NCBI GenBank assembly: GCA_945890865.1
Contig: CAMDDB010000004.1
Location: 62,001 to 126,000, forward strand
Reading direction: 5' to 3'
DNA: 64,000 nucleotides
DNA from: Flavobacterium psychrophilum
GTDB lineage: Bacteria > Bacteroidota > Bacteroidia > Flavobacteriales > Flavobacteriaceae
Part shown: piece after piece, positions 43,982 through 52,499 of the stretch
How the letters are laid out: each line of letters starts with the position of its first letter
How positions within the stretch are numbered: position 1 is the stretch's first letter
Translations under genes and position numbers: made by a program
The notes under the pieces: generated by a model
The model's database searches: none
What the model was told of the DNA's origin: nothing
Seen by the model: the letters and a program-made list of their open reading frames with translations, nothing else

Positions 43982-44179
43982 TTATTGTAAGAATAATTTT
44001 ACTAGATCAATACTTTGTTCAATTTCCTCATTTACAGCATTATGAAATACAAATATCTTTTTTTATTTATTATAAGATATTTTACAATCTCTCCTATAGA
44101 AAAATCAATAACCGTTAAAATTTCGAGCGTTTTTTGCAATAATATGATTACATAAAAATCTACCATTAATATATATCAT
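43982..44179 (-). pseudogene. Decayed glycosyltransferase GT4 remnant
   Basis: On the minus strand, an ATG at 44179 encodes MIYINGRFL, the same nine residues that start the intact GT4 gene at 43811, with several synonymous differences. The frame then degenerates and stops at 44105. In shifted frames come ILTVIDFSIGEIVKYL and IFVFHNAVNEEI. They match the intact gene's ILTISEFSRKEIVDCL and ISVIYCGVSNKF, which lie about 140 residues in. The remnant thus has a large internal deletion and frameshifts. It overlaps the stop of the polymerase gene. Confidence 0.65.
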
Positions 44180-45338
44180 TTTGTCTATTTTTAAAAAAAC
44201 TAGTTAAGATAAGTAAAAACCAAATATTTACAAAAACAAGAGGTGATGCAGATAATACCAGTATTAAGATAGTAAAAAAAGCAAATTTATTATTAAATAA
44301 ATTTTGATTATAGAATAAGTATAAAATAATAACGGCAATAGGGATTCCAAATTTTATAAAATAAGTTAAAAGAGCATTTGTATTTCCTCTTACATCATCA
44401 AGCCTTTCATCAAAAATCGACACTGATTCTTTTCTGATTTCTTTCAAATATTTGTCATCTTCTATACCTAAACCAAAAAAAGGAAATTTAGCAACCATTT
44501 TAATCCCAATTAATAAATCATATGTTCTAGCAATTGAAGAAATATTATCTTTTTCATCATTTAATTTATGATTTAATGAAAATATAAATATTGGAATAAT
44601 TAATATAAAAATTGAAATTGATTTAATAAATAAACCCAGTTTATTTTTATTTTCTTTAAATTTTAAAATGATTTCATAAAACACAATTAATAAAACCCCA
44701 ATAATTCCAGTTGTTGAAAAAGTAGAAAAAATTAATACTAAAATTAATAATGATTTTAAATATTCTTTTTTTTCAATTATTAAATGATAAAATAGAAATA
44801 GAAGCGGAATTTGTAATACTCCAGGCTCCCAAAACATACCTTGATTTCTAAATATATTGAAATTATAAATAGATATAGTAGAATTATAATTAAAAAGATA
44901 CATTAAAGAACTTACACTAAAACCATCTTTATTTTCAAAAGTTTCAAAATAATTTGGAATTAAATTAATTAAAATTAGGTTTAATAATGATAAATAAGCA
45001 ATTATCCATAATGCTTTTACAAAATATTTTTTGATTTTTATAGTTTCAAAATTGAGAAAAGAACAAAGAAAGTAAATATTTAATATCCTAAAGAAAAGCC
45101 CAAAGTATTGAAATAATTTTGAGGAACTCAAAAAAGAATGGAGTATTAAAATCAATATGATTGAGATTATCATTATTAAATGTTTTTTTTTAAAAAAAAC
45201 ATTTAATAATGATAATAATATAAAATTAATAATTAATATTACAAAATCTATTAGAGTAGAATTAAACATACTAAATACACTTCCAAAACTTAAGAAGAGT
45301 AAAAAAAACTGAATAGAAATAAATAATCTATATAACAT
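44166..45338 (-). CDS. O-antigen polymerase/ligase-like membrane protein (Wzy type)
   Basis: The ATG at 45338 (MLYRLFISIQFFLLFLSFG) gives about 390 residues with about eleven membrane helices and a periplasmic loop with FRNQGMFWEPGVLQIP, as in Wzy/WaaL-type proteins. It starts one base inside the stop of the upstream gene (TAATG). The coding DNA is strikingly AT-rich. It probably polymerises the repeat unit flipped by the Wzx at 49 kb; assignment as polymerase rather than ligase is by context. Confidence 0.78.
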   Translation of the reverse strand: MLYRLFISIQFFLLFLSFGSVFSMFNSTLIDFVILIINFILLSLLNVFFKKKHLIMIISIILILILHSFLSSSKLFQYFGLFFRILNIYFLCSFLNFETIKIKKYFVKALWIIAYLSLLNLILINLIPNYFETFENKDGFSVSSLMYLFNYNSTISIYNFNIFRNQGMFWEPGVLQIPLLFLFYHLIIEKKEYLKSLLILVLIFSTFSTTGIIGVLLIVFYEIILKFKENKNKLGLFIKSISIFILIIPIFIFSLNHKLNDEKDNISSIARTYDLLIGIKMVAKFPFFGLGIEDDKYLKEIRKESVSIFDERLDDVRGNTNALLTYFIKFGIPIAVIILYLFYNQNLFNNKFAFFTILILVLSASPLVFVNIWFLLILTSFFKNRQNDIY

Positions 45339-46303
45339 TATATTATTTGTATCCTTTTCAACCAATCCTTTAAATTGAGTATTTCTTCATTTTTTGAATT
45401 ATCGAAATCACTTTCCAACAATAAATCAATATTGAAATCGTCATTATTATTAAGAATTAATATATTTGAAGGACTATAAAATTTTTCTTTAACAAGTAAT
45501 TTATTAGTACTAATTAGTTTTTTTCTTAATGATAAAGTTTCTATTGTTCTCATTGTTGCACCAAATTGTTTTTCATATGGAGAATCTACAATTATTTTAG
45601 CGCTTAACAATAATTTTGTATATTCATTGTAAGAAAGTTTTTTTAATTTAATTTCTGAAAAATTTATATTTTTATTTTGTAACCTATTTCTTACATAACT
45701 AAAAAAAGGTATGTATAAATAATCGAAATATTTTAAATTATTTTGTTCACAATAATCCTTAATTCTTTTTGAAATATTTATTCGATTTGAATGATATGTC
45801 CCAATAAATAAAACATCATTTTTAATTTTCTCATTTTGATTAGTGTTTTTTAAAAGTGAAAATAATGGTAAGTGTTCGAATTTTACATTATTTTTAACAT
45901 CATTCATATCAAATGAAAAATTATAATCTGAATATTTCGAAATTAATAATGCATTAGGTACTATATCGAAAGAATCCCATTGATAATGAAAAACTAATAT
46001 TTTAGGATGAATTTCTTTTATCGATTTTAGAAATTCCTCATTTAGTCCAAAACCTCTAATAATAAAAATACGATCGATTTTTTTATCTTCAATAATTTTT
46101 ATTAATTCTTTATTGTAATTAGAAAGTGAAAATTCAGCGGCTTTTTTTGATAATCTCTTCAATGCATAAAATAAAAAAGACGACTGAAACGGAATTTCTG
46201 TTTTAAAAATTATTTCATTATAAAATGGACTTAACTCCTCTATAATTCTTTTTTCATAACTAAAGAATTTAGGGGCAATAAATAATAAATTCAAATTTTT
46301 CAT
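45338..46303 (-). CDS. Probable glycosyltransferase (CgeB-like)
   Basis: The 321-residue protein starts MKNLNLLFIAPKFFSYEKR and has VLFIGTYHSNRINISKRI followed by a C-terminal QFGATMRTIETLSLRKKLISTN, resembling the spore-maturation CgeB-like GT-B enzymes common in surface-glycan clusters. No EX7E motif is obvious. It overlaps the epimerase stop by four bases (ATGA) and the polymerase start by one, so it is tightly coupled to both. Donor unknown. Confidence 0.65.
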   Translation of the reverse strand: MKNLNLLFIAPKFFSYEKRIIEELSPFYNEIIFKTEIPFQSSFLFYALKRLSKKAAEFSLSNYNKELIKIIEDKKIDRIFIIRGFGLNEEFLKSIKEIHPKILVFHYQWDSFDIVPNALLISKYSDYNFSFDMNDVKNNVKFEHLPLFSLLKNTNQNEKIKNDVLFIGTYHSNRINISKRIKDYCEQNNLKYFDYLYIPFFSYVRNRLQNKNINFSEIKLKKLSYNEYTKLLLSAKIIVDSPYEKQFGATMRTIETLSLRKKLISTNKLLVKEKFYSPSNILILNNNDDFNIDLLLESDFDNSKNEEILNLKDWLKRIQII

Positions 46304-47439
46304 TTAAACAATCCTTTTTCTTTCATTTCAAATATTGATTCTTCATACTTACTTTCTTTTACTTCCTGAGTAATTACCCAATCTGTAAATATTTGTATTC
46401 CATTTGCAAAATTATATTTTGGAATAAACCCTAACAAAGTTTTTATTTTTGTCAAATCAGCAAAATTATGACGAATATCTCCCAAACGATAGTTTCCTGT
46501 TAAATTCACTTTTGTTAGACTACGATAATTCTTAATCAATTCACTAGCAACAGTAATCACGTCAATCGCTTCTCCTGTGCCCACATTAAAAACCTCTCCG
46601 TTAGCTTCTTCCTTTTCCAAACCTAAAATGGTGGCCGTAACAACATCTTCAATAAACACAAAATCACGGCTTTCTTTTCCATCTTCAAAAATATTGATAT
46701 CCTTACCGTTTTTTATCAATGTCGAAAAAATAGACAGTATCCCAGTATAAGGATTTGACAATGATTGTCCTGGCCCGTATACATTTTGGTACCTAAAAGC
46801 TACTGGAGCAATTCCAATCGTGGGACAAACCGTCATGATCATTTGTTCTTGATTTTGCTTGGTTATTCCATATACTGATGATGGATGGATTTTTGATTCC
46901 TCATCGGTTGCAACTAATTGTAATGGATTAGATACACCTTTATATTTTACTTCAAAATCACCAGAAGACATATAGTCATCTGACCTGTGTTTAGGATAAA
47001 CAAAAGAATTAAGATCAGAGCTCCAATACTTACCTTCTCCATAGATAGACCTAGACGAAGCAATTATAATCTTTTGTATAGAATGTTGTGTGTTAGCCAG
47101 TATATCAAGCATAATAGAAGTACCGCCAATATTAACATTTGTGTATTTTTCAATTTCATACATTGATTGACCTGTTCCTGTCTCAGCCGCTAAATGAATT
47201 ATTGCATCTTGTCCTTCTAAAGCAATCTGCCAATCTTTCTTTTGAGTAACACAACCTTTTATAAACTTTACTTTATTTTTAATTGATAAAAAAAGTACAG
47301 ATTTATTCTCTGCATCTTCGCCGTGAATTTGTGGAGATAAGTTATCTAAAACTGTAACATTATATCCTTTTTGAATTAGTTTTAAGGTTAGGTTTGATCC
47401 AATAAAACCTGCTCCTCCTGTTATTAATATGTTTTTCAT
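46300..47439 (-). CDS. Nucleotide-sugar epimerase, dTDP-L-rhamnose 4-epimerase-like
   Basis: The 379-residue extended SDR shows ITGGAGFIGSNL, LDNLSPQIHGED, AAETGTGQSMYE, NIGGTSIMLDILAN, IASSRSIYGEG and SSVYGITKQNQEQ (YxxxK), a pattern I associate with dTDP-L-rhamnose 4-epimerase (WbiB type), which makes dTDP-6-deoxy-L-talose. That fits a locus with complete rfbABCD. Other C4 epimerase substrates are possible. It is followed 2 bp apart by an acyltransferase on the same strand. Confidence 0.75.
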   Translation of the reverse strand: MKNILITGGAGFIGSNLTLKLIQKGYNVTVLDNLSPQIHGEDAENKSVLFLSIKNKVKFIKGCVTQKKDWQIALEGQDAIIHLAAETGTGQSMYEIEKYTNVNIGGTSIMLDILANTQHSIQKIIIASSRSIYGEGKYWSSDLNSFVYPKHRSDDYMSSGDFEVKYKGVSNPLQLVATDEESKIHPSSVYGITKQNQEQMIMTVCPTIGIAPVAFRYQNVYGPGQSLSNPYTGILSIFSTLIKNGKDINIFEDGKESRDFVFIEDVVTATILGLEKEEANGEVFNVGTGEAIDVITVASELIKNYRSLTKVNLTGNYRLGDIRHNFADLTKIKTLLGFIPKYNFANGIQIFTDWVITQEVKESKYEESIFEMKEKGLFK

Positions 47440-47441
47440 TT

Positions 47442-48050
47442 TTATGTTTTCTTTATAAAATTTCCTTTTTCATCTGTTTTTAACCACTCATTACTATTTA
47501 AACAAAAGCGTTTAATGACTCTAGCAGGCGATCCCACTGCAACACAATAATCTGGCACATCTTTTGTAACAACTGAATTAGCCCCAACAACACAATTTTT
47601 TCCTATTTTAGCACCAATAACACATACATTTTCTCCTAACCATGAACCATCTCCAATTTCTACTGTCGATATTTGTTTAATGGGTTGATCAATTATTGGA
47701 ATATTTATATTTTCATATGAATGAAGATTATCAGAAATATAGACTTTGTCGGCAGTTAATACTCTTTTACCAATTATAATAGACTTAGTTGCATAAATAT
47801 GATTAAAATGTCCAATATTCGTTCCCTCACCAATTATTAAATTACATTCGTTTTCTCCAGTTAATGGCAATGCTGCCAACCATGTTTTTGGAGCTATATA
47901 TACATTATCTCCTATAGAAATGTTATTAATGCCATCTATTTTTAACGGAAAAACAACACTTACATTTTTCCCATATTTATTGAATTTTCTATTATAAAAT
48001 AAAGTGAAAAAAAATGAAAAAAATTTATTTAAAATGTAATTTAAATGCAT
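47442..48050 (-). CDS. Hexapeptide-repeat acyltransferase (WbbJ-like)
   Basis: The 202 residues carry repeated hexapeptides forming a left-handed beta-helix (ISIGDNVYIAPKTWL; IGDGSWLGENVCVIGAKIG; NCVVGANSVVTKDVPDY). The enzyme probably O-acetylates a glycan sugar using acetyl-CoA. The N-terminus is hydrophobic-basic (YILNKFFSFFFTLFYNRKF) and may lie on the membrane. It is immediately downstream of the PhyH gene and upstream of the epimerase. Confidence 0.85.
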   Translation of the reverse strand: MHLNYILNKFFSFFFTLFYNRKFNKYGKNVSVVFPLKIDGINNISIGDNVYIAPKTWLAALPLTGENECNLIIGEGTNIGHFNHIYATKSIIIGKRVLTADKVYISDNLHSYENINIPIIDQPIKQISTVEIGDGSWLGENVCVIGAKIGKNCVVGANSVVTKDVPDYCVAVGSPARVIKRFCLNSNEWLKTDEKGNFIKKT

Positions 48051-48938
48051 TTATTCTTTTACTATGAGTCTATTAATATAATTATCAAACACGTATTTAT
48101 TTTCATTATCGATTTTTTGAGGAGAATATTCTTCAACATGAAGAGGTAAATAAGAATATTCTATTTGCAATAAAAGTCTTTTACCCTCTAATGGCAATTG
48201 ACCTTTATGTATTCCATAAGTATCTTCAATAAAACTACTTCCCTTTGACCCAGTAAGAGTCAAGATATTTTTTGAATCAAAATTATCATTAACTTCTCCA
48301 TCTTTAAATCGTCTTAATTGAATTAATTTGTTCAGTTTATGTGATCCTTTGACAAAAATATGAGGCCCATTTTGAATATTAACATCTGTCAAATAAAAAA
48401 ATATTTTAACAAATTTGTAATCATCTATATCTCTATGGAAAAATTGAGCTTCTTTAGCTTCTTTTCTATTACCAAATGACCACCAACAATTAATATTTGA
48501 TATAGTTGGTTTAATACCTAAATAATTTGAAACCGCATTTAATATTCTTGAATCATTCGCAATTTGTAAAATTTCAGAAATCTGAACTAAATCTTCTCTT
48601 TTATAATTTGCTAGTTGTGTTGAATTATCTACATTATTTAGATTAACAATCAAATTATCTTTTTTATCTAAATCGTAACATTTTAAGTCTTTAAGCTTAA
48701 TTAAAATTTTATTAATCATTTTGTCATTTAGGACAATACCTAAATCAGAAAAACCATTGTTTTTCAAATCTTGAAATATGACCTCCTCAGAATTTTTTAA
48801 TTCTAATATATTATTACCATAAAACATTTCCTTCTTAGGTAAGAATAATTTCAAAATACTACAAAGTAGATTCCTTAATTTAATATCATGAACTTTTCGA
48901 ATTATGCGGAATGATACTTTTTTAATAATTTTTTTCAT
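48051..48938 (-). CDS. Phytanoyl-CoA dioxygenase (PhyH)-like protein
   Basis: The ATG at 48938 (MKKIIKKVSFRIIRKVHD) gives 295 residues; the longer frame overlaps wzx and is rejected. The Fe(II)/2-oxoglutarate site is visible as HRDIDDYKFVKIFFYLTDV, with the distal His in the GIHKGQLPLEGKRLLLQ region; NGPHIFVKGSHK lies between. PhyH-like proteins in glycan loci are rare and uncharacterised. Hydroxylation of a sugar or lipid is a guess. It lies between wzx and the acyltransferase gene, cotranscribed. Confidence 0.75.
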   Translation of the reverse strand: MKKIIKKVSFRIIRKVHDIKLRNLLCSILKLFLPKKEMFYGNNILELKNSEEVIFQDLKNNGFSDLGIVLNDKMINKILIKLKDLKCYDLDKKDNLIVNLNNVDNSTQLANYKREDLVQISEILQIANDSRILNAVSNYLGIKPTISNINCWWSFGNRKEAKEAQFFHRDIDDYKFVKIFFYLTDVNIQNGPHIFVKGSHKLNKLIQLRRFKDGEVNDNFDSKNILTLTGSKGSSFIEDTYGIHKGQLPLEGKRLLLQIEYSYLPLHVEEYSPQKIDNENKYVFDNYINRLIVKE

Positions 48939-48948
48939 AATAATTGAA

Positions 48949-50172
48949 TTATATATATTTTTTAAAATAATAAATATTGTAAATAATAAAAACAAAAGCA
49001 CTAAAACTTTCAATAATAAAAAACGTTAAAAGTTTTACTTCTGTAAAATAAACATAAATTAACAACAAAATCAGGTAAGTTATTGTTGAAATCCCCCCCC
49101 CAAATAAAATATTTTTAAATTTTTTTGCTGCATTAAAATATGTTAATATCGGTATACTCAAATGACTAAAAACAACTGTAGGCATAATTGCATAAACTAA
49201 ATTTATAGATTCAATATGAGCTGGCAGAAATTTTTCAATAATGAATTTTATAGATAATATCGAAATAGTAATTATAATTAAGTAATAACCTAACAAAATA
49301 TAAAATTGTTGTTTTAAAATTTTATGTAGGTCATAAATATCATTATTCTCATATTTCTCGATTATTTTTGGAAAAAAAAGATTCGAAATAGCTCCAGGAA
49401 AAACTCCTACAAGAGTCACAAATAACGCTGGTAAATAAGTTTTTCCTAATATTATAGTTCCCAAACTAAACGTAATAAACCATCTCCCTACTTGAGAGTT
49501 AAAAATACTTAAAGCCGAAGTTAAATATGGAATAAAACCTAAATAAATAATTTTTTTAATATAATTTTTAAAAAAATTAAAATTAAATTTAGGTTTTAAA
49601 TTAGGTATAAAAAAATATGTAAAACCTATAATAATCAAAGGTTGAATAAGTAAAGAGAAAATAACTGCTATAAAACCAAACCAAAAAGCTAAAAATGTTA
49701 ATATCAATGAACCTATAGCTGCAATTATTTGAACTTTATTTACAGTTTTAATATTTTTAGAACCCAGTAATTTACAGATAACCCAATTAGAGTAAAGTGA
49801 TAATACACCAATTAAAATAAATATAATAATTAAAAAAACGTTTATCTTTTCATGATAAAAAAATCCGATAATCAATCCTAATAAAACTAATACGATACTC
49901 AGTAAAACAAAAAAAACAAAAACTGCAGAATTAACTTTATCAAGGATTGATTGTTTTTTATAAGAAAATAACCTATACCCACCAGTCACTACACCTATTT
50001 GCATTAGACTAATAGTAGATGAGAATGTTTGTGATAAACTTATTAACCCTAAAATTTCAAAATCAAAAAATTTTAAAAGAAGTATTGATTTCAAGAAACC
50101 TATGAAACTTGAAATAAAAGAAACATATACAAATTTCGATTGGGAGTTAAAAATTAGTTCTTTAATCTTCAT
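48949..50172 (-). CDS. Polysaccharide flippase (Wzx-like)
   Basis: The 407-residue integral membrane protein of the MOP superfamily has about twelve helices (SFISSFIGFLKSILLLKFF; GYRLFSYKKQ; PGAISNLFFPKIIEKYEN). It should move undecaprenyl-linked repeat units across the inner membrane. It is the only flippase in the window, while there are two polymerase-like genes. It overlaps the upstream acyltransferase gene by 11 bp. It is very AT-rich. Confidence 0.85.
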   Translation of the reverse strand: MKIKELIFNSQSKFVYVSFISSFIGFLKSILLLKFFDFEILGLISLSQTFSSTISLMQIGVVTGGYRLFSYKKQSILDKVNSAVFVFFVLLSIVLVLLGLIIGFFYHEKINVFLIIIFILIGVLSLYSNWVICKLLGSKNIKTVNKVQIIAAIGSLILTFLAFWFGFIAVIFSLLIQPLIIIGFTYFFIPNLKPKFNFNFFKNYIKKIIYLGFIPYLTSALSIFNSQVGRWFITFSLGTIILGKTYLPALFVTLVGVFPGAISNLFFPKIIEKYENNDIYDLHKILKQQFYILLGYYLIIITISILSIKFIIEKFLPAHIESINLVYAIMPTVVFSHLSIPILTYFNAAKKFKNILFGGGISTITYLILLLIYVYFTEVKLLTFFIIESFSAFVFIIYNIYYFKKYI

Positions 50173-51169
50173 AATACCCGATTGATTTAATTAACCAATT
50201 GTTAATTATATTTGACGCTTGAAAATTATTTTTAATATTTTTTATCGTAATTATATTAAAATGTTTTTTAATTTCTTCAGAATAATAAATGTAATCAGGA
50301 TAATCTTGATATTGATTTTTTAATTGAATTAACTCTTCAAATTCTCCTTTATTAACAGTTATCTTAGAATATAAATTATCATTTAATTGTATTTCAAATT
50401 CCATTTTTTTGTTACAAAAACCAGATAAAGTTAATTTTTGATTTGAATTTTTAGCAAGTAAAAACACTGAATTACAATCTACAACTTCAATTCCTTTAGT
50501 TATATCATCAATATTTTGAAATTTTTTATAATTTATCCCTTTATAAAAATAAGGCCAATGCTCTTTAATATTACAATATATTCTATTAAACCTTTTATTA
50601 AATTCTAGTCTATTAGAAATTTGTCTATTTGGAATACCAACATTTATTGAATAAGGTAGAATATCTTTTGTAACAACTGAATTTGAACCTATTATTGAAC
50701 CTTTCCCAATATAAACTCCCTGCATAATAACTACTCCAAATCCAATCCAACAATCATCTTCAATTATAATTCTTTTATTATTATTTTTTAATGTATCTTG
50801 AACTTTTATTGGCAAATATGGATCTATATCATAATTGTGAGAACCGGATGAAATAAATATATTTGAAGCAAATAAACAATTACTTCCAATTTTTACATCT
50901 CCATATATTTTACAATTATCATTTATTGAAGTATTATTTCCTATTATCAATTCTTCATCCCAGGAATAAATTTCTGAATTGTATCCAATAGAAAAATTTT
51001 TTCCAATCATAATTTTACCACATTTCCATACCTTCATTCTTGAAGTAGATTTAAAACTAGAATTATGACCAATTAATATAGTATTAGAATTAATTATTTT
51101 AATTTTTATTATCTTGAACTTACTTTGTATTAAAACGTATAAATTATCAATTTTTCTTATTAATTTCAT
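50162..51169 (-). CDS. Hexapeptide acyltransferase with C-terminal extension
   Basis: The first 185 residues form a left-handed beta-helix acyltransferase (IGKNFSIGYNSEIYSW; CWIGFGVVIMQGVYIGKGSIIGSNSVVTKD). The last about 150 residues have no domain I can name and no membrane segment. It overlaps both neighbours (23 bp with the upstream gene, 11 bp with wzx). The acyl acceptor is unknown, presumably a sugar of the repeat unit. The fusion of a long C-terminal part is unusual for this family. Confidence 0.78.
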   Translation of the reverse strand: MKLIRKIDNLYVLIQSKFKIIKIKIINSNTILIGHNSSFKSTSRMKVWKCGKIMIGKNFSIGYNSEIYSWDEELIIGNNTSINDNCKIYGDVKIGSNCLFASNIFISSGSHNYDIDPYLPIKVQDTLKNNNKRIIIEDDCWIGFGVVIMQGVYIGKGSIIGSNSVVTKDILPYSINVGIPNRQISNRLEFNKRFNRIYCNIKEHWPYFYKGINYKKFQNIDDITKGIEVVDCNSVFLLAKNSNQKLTLSGFCNKKMEFEIQLNDNLYSKITVNKGEFEELIQLKNQYQDYPDYIYYSEEIKKHFNIITIKNIKNNFQASNIINNWLIKSIGYYED

Positions 51170-52496
51170 CTTCTATTGCTTTTCTAATTGAATTTATATT
51201 TTTAACAGTGTACAAATCTTCGTGCTGAAAAGGATTTCCTACTTTTATATATTGAAGCATTTTAGCGACAAATATTTCAAAATTTTCTGAAGTATTAAAA
51301 GGCTTGTTGCCTCTTATTAATTCATACACTTCTTCAAAAGTTTTACAATTATTCACCCCTTCAAAAGCATCATAGAAAATCCTTCCCAAATTAATCACTT
51401 TTTTACCTAAAGCTAGTGCTTCGAATCCAGCAGTACTTCCTAAGGTAATTATAATAGAGCACCTGCTTATTACTTGAACCGTTTTCTCTTCCCCTCTTAC
51501 AAAAATCAGATTTGGATACCGATTCTTGATTTTTCTATATCTTTTATCTAATAAAAGACCTAATTGTTGAGGATGTTCTTTAACAACCAGGAATTGATTT
51601 TGATTTATACATTTTAAAGTATTTTCTATTACCATCACTTGATCGTCAAAAAAATAAGCCATATAAAATAAAACTGCCTCAGGTTCATAATGGAGTGGAT
51701 AGAATACTAATTCCTTATTTTTATAATTATCAATATTATCATAAAACTTACTGTAAAAAAATGAATTGCAAAATAATTTTAAATCTCTAATCTTAAGACT
51801 CAATGAACTATCTAAAAAAACTTTTCGTTTTAATTTTGATTTTGAAAAAAAAACAGCAATTTCAAACAATAAAGATTTAGCTAATTGATATAATTTAAAC
51901 ATAGAAAATCTAGAACTTGTTTTATCCACATAAAACGGTCTAATTATACCTTCTTTTATTCCGTTAATTAATAATTTAGATTCGTTTAATTGTTTTTCTG
52001 TTGGAATTAATTTACTTAGACTATTATTTAGTGAATTATGAAATGGATCTTCTTGCCAATAAAATGTATTTTTTTTTGGAAAACTCATCCATGATAAATA
52101 TTTAATATTATTCTTTTTTGCCTCTATCGCTAACACTTCAGCTAGCTCAATTGCTACTGTCTCATTTAAAATGTATTTTGGTTTAAAACGATCAATTATA
52201 CTTCTAATAAATGAAATTTCTTTTTTTAATATCTTTTCACGTTCCAACAAACTTAGTTTGTTATAAAAACGATCACAACCATATGAATATTCTAAATACG
52301 ATTCTAAAATAAAATTTTCATTCAAGTTTTCAAATTCATCTTCAAAACAACAAACAATTTCACCTCCATTCTGCAAAACATTCTTTTTTTCTTGCTTTGT
52401 TTTTACAATATAAATAGAATTATATTTATCAGATTGTAATAATGGGAAAAAAAAAGATTGATAATCTCTTGCGAAAAACAAAATATTTGGTTTCAT
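51147..52496 (-). CDS. Capsule-synthesis-like glycosyltransferase (KpsC/KpsS-related)
   Basis: The 449-residue GT-B-like protein begins MKPNILFFARDYQSFFFPLL. In the C-terminal half it has VVKEHPQQLGLL, TVQVISRCSIIITLGSTAGF and ALALGKKVINLGRIFYDAF. That is the Capsule_synth (PF05159-like) pattern, also seen in Kdo transferases KpsC/KpsS. It lies directly downstream of pseI, so it is a good candidate for the transferase that uses the CMP-nonulosonic acid. Substrate not proven. Confidence 0.7.
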   Translation of the reverse strand: MKPNILFFARDYQSFFFPLLQSDKYNSIYIVKTKQEKKNVLQNGGEIVCCFEDEFENLNENFILESYLEYSYGCDRFYNKLSLLEREKILKKEISFIRSIIDRFKPKYILNETVAIELAEVLAIEAKKNNIKYLSWMSFPKKNTFYWQEDPFHNSLNNSLSKLIPTEKQLNESKLLINGIKEGIIRPFYVDKTSSRFSMFKLYQLAKSLLFEIAVFFSKSKLKRKVFLDSSLSLKIRDLKLFCNSFFYSKFYDNIDNYKNKELVFYPLHYEPEAVLFYMAYFFDDQVMVIENTLKCINQNQFLVVKEHPQQLGLLLDKRYRKIKNRYPNLIFVRGEEKTVQVISRCSIIITLGSTAGFEALALGKKVINLGRIFYDAFEGVNNCKTFEEVYELIRGNKPFNTSENFEIFVAKMLQYIKVGNPFQHEDLYTVKNINSIRKAIEDEINKKN

Positions 52497-52499
52497 AAA

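Noticed and set aside
44166..45365. Longer start of the Wzy-like gene at a TTG (45365)
   Set aside because: The ATG at 45338 forms the typical TAATG overlap with the upstream stop and begins with a proper membrane helix.
48051..49013. Longer PhyH start with an N-terminal hydrophobic segment at 49013
   Set aside because: That extension overlaps wzx by 65 bp; the ATG at 48938 leaves a normal 10-bp gap.
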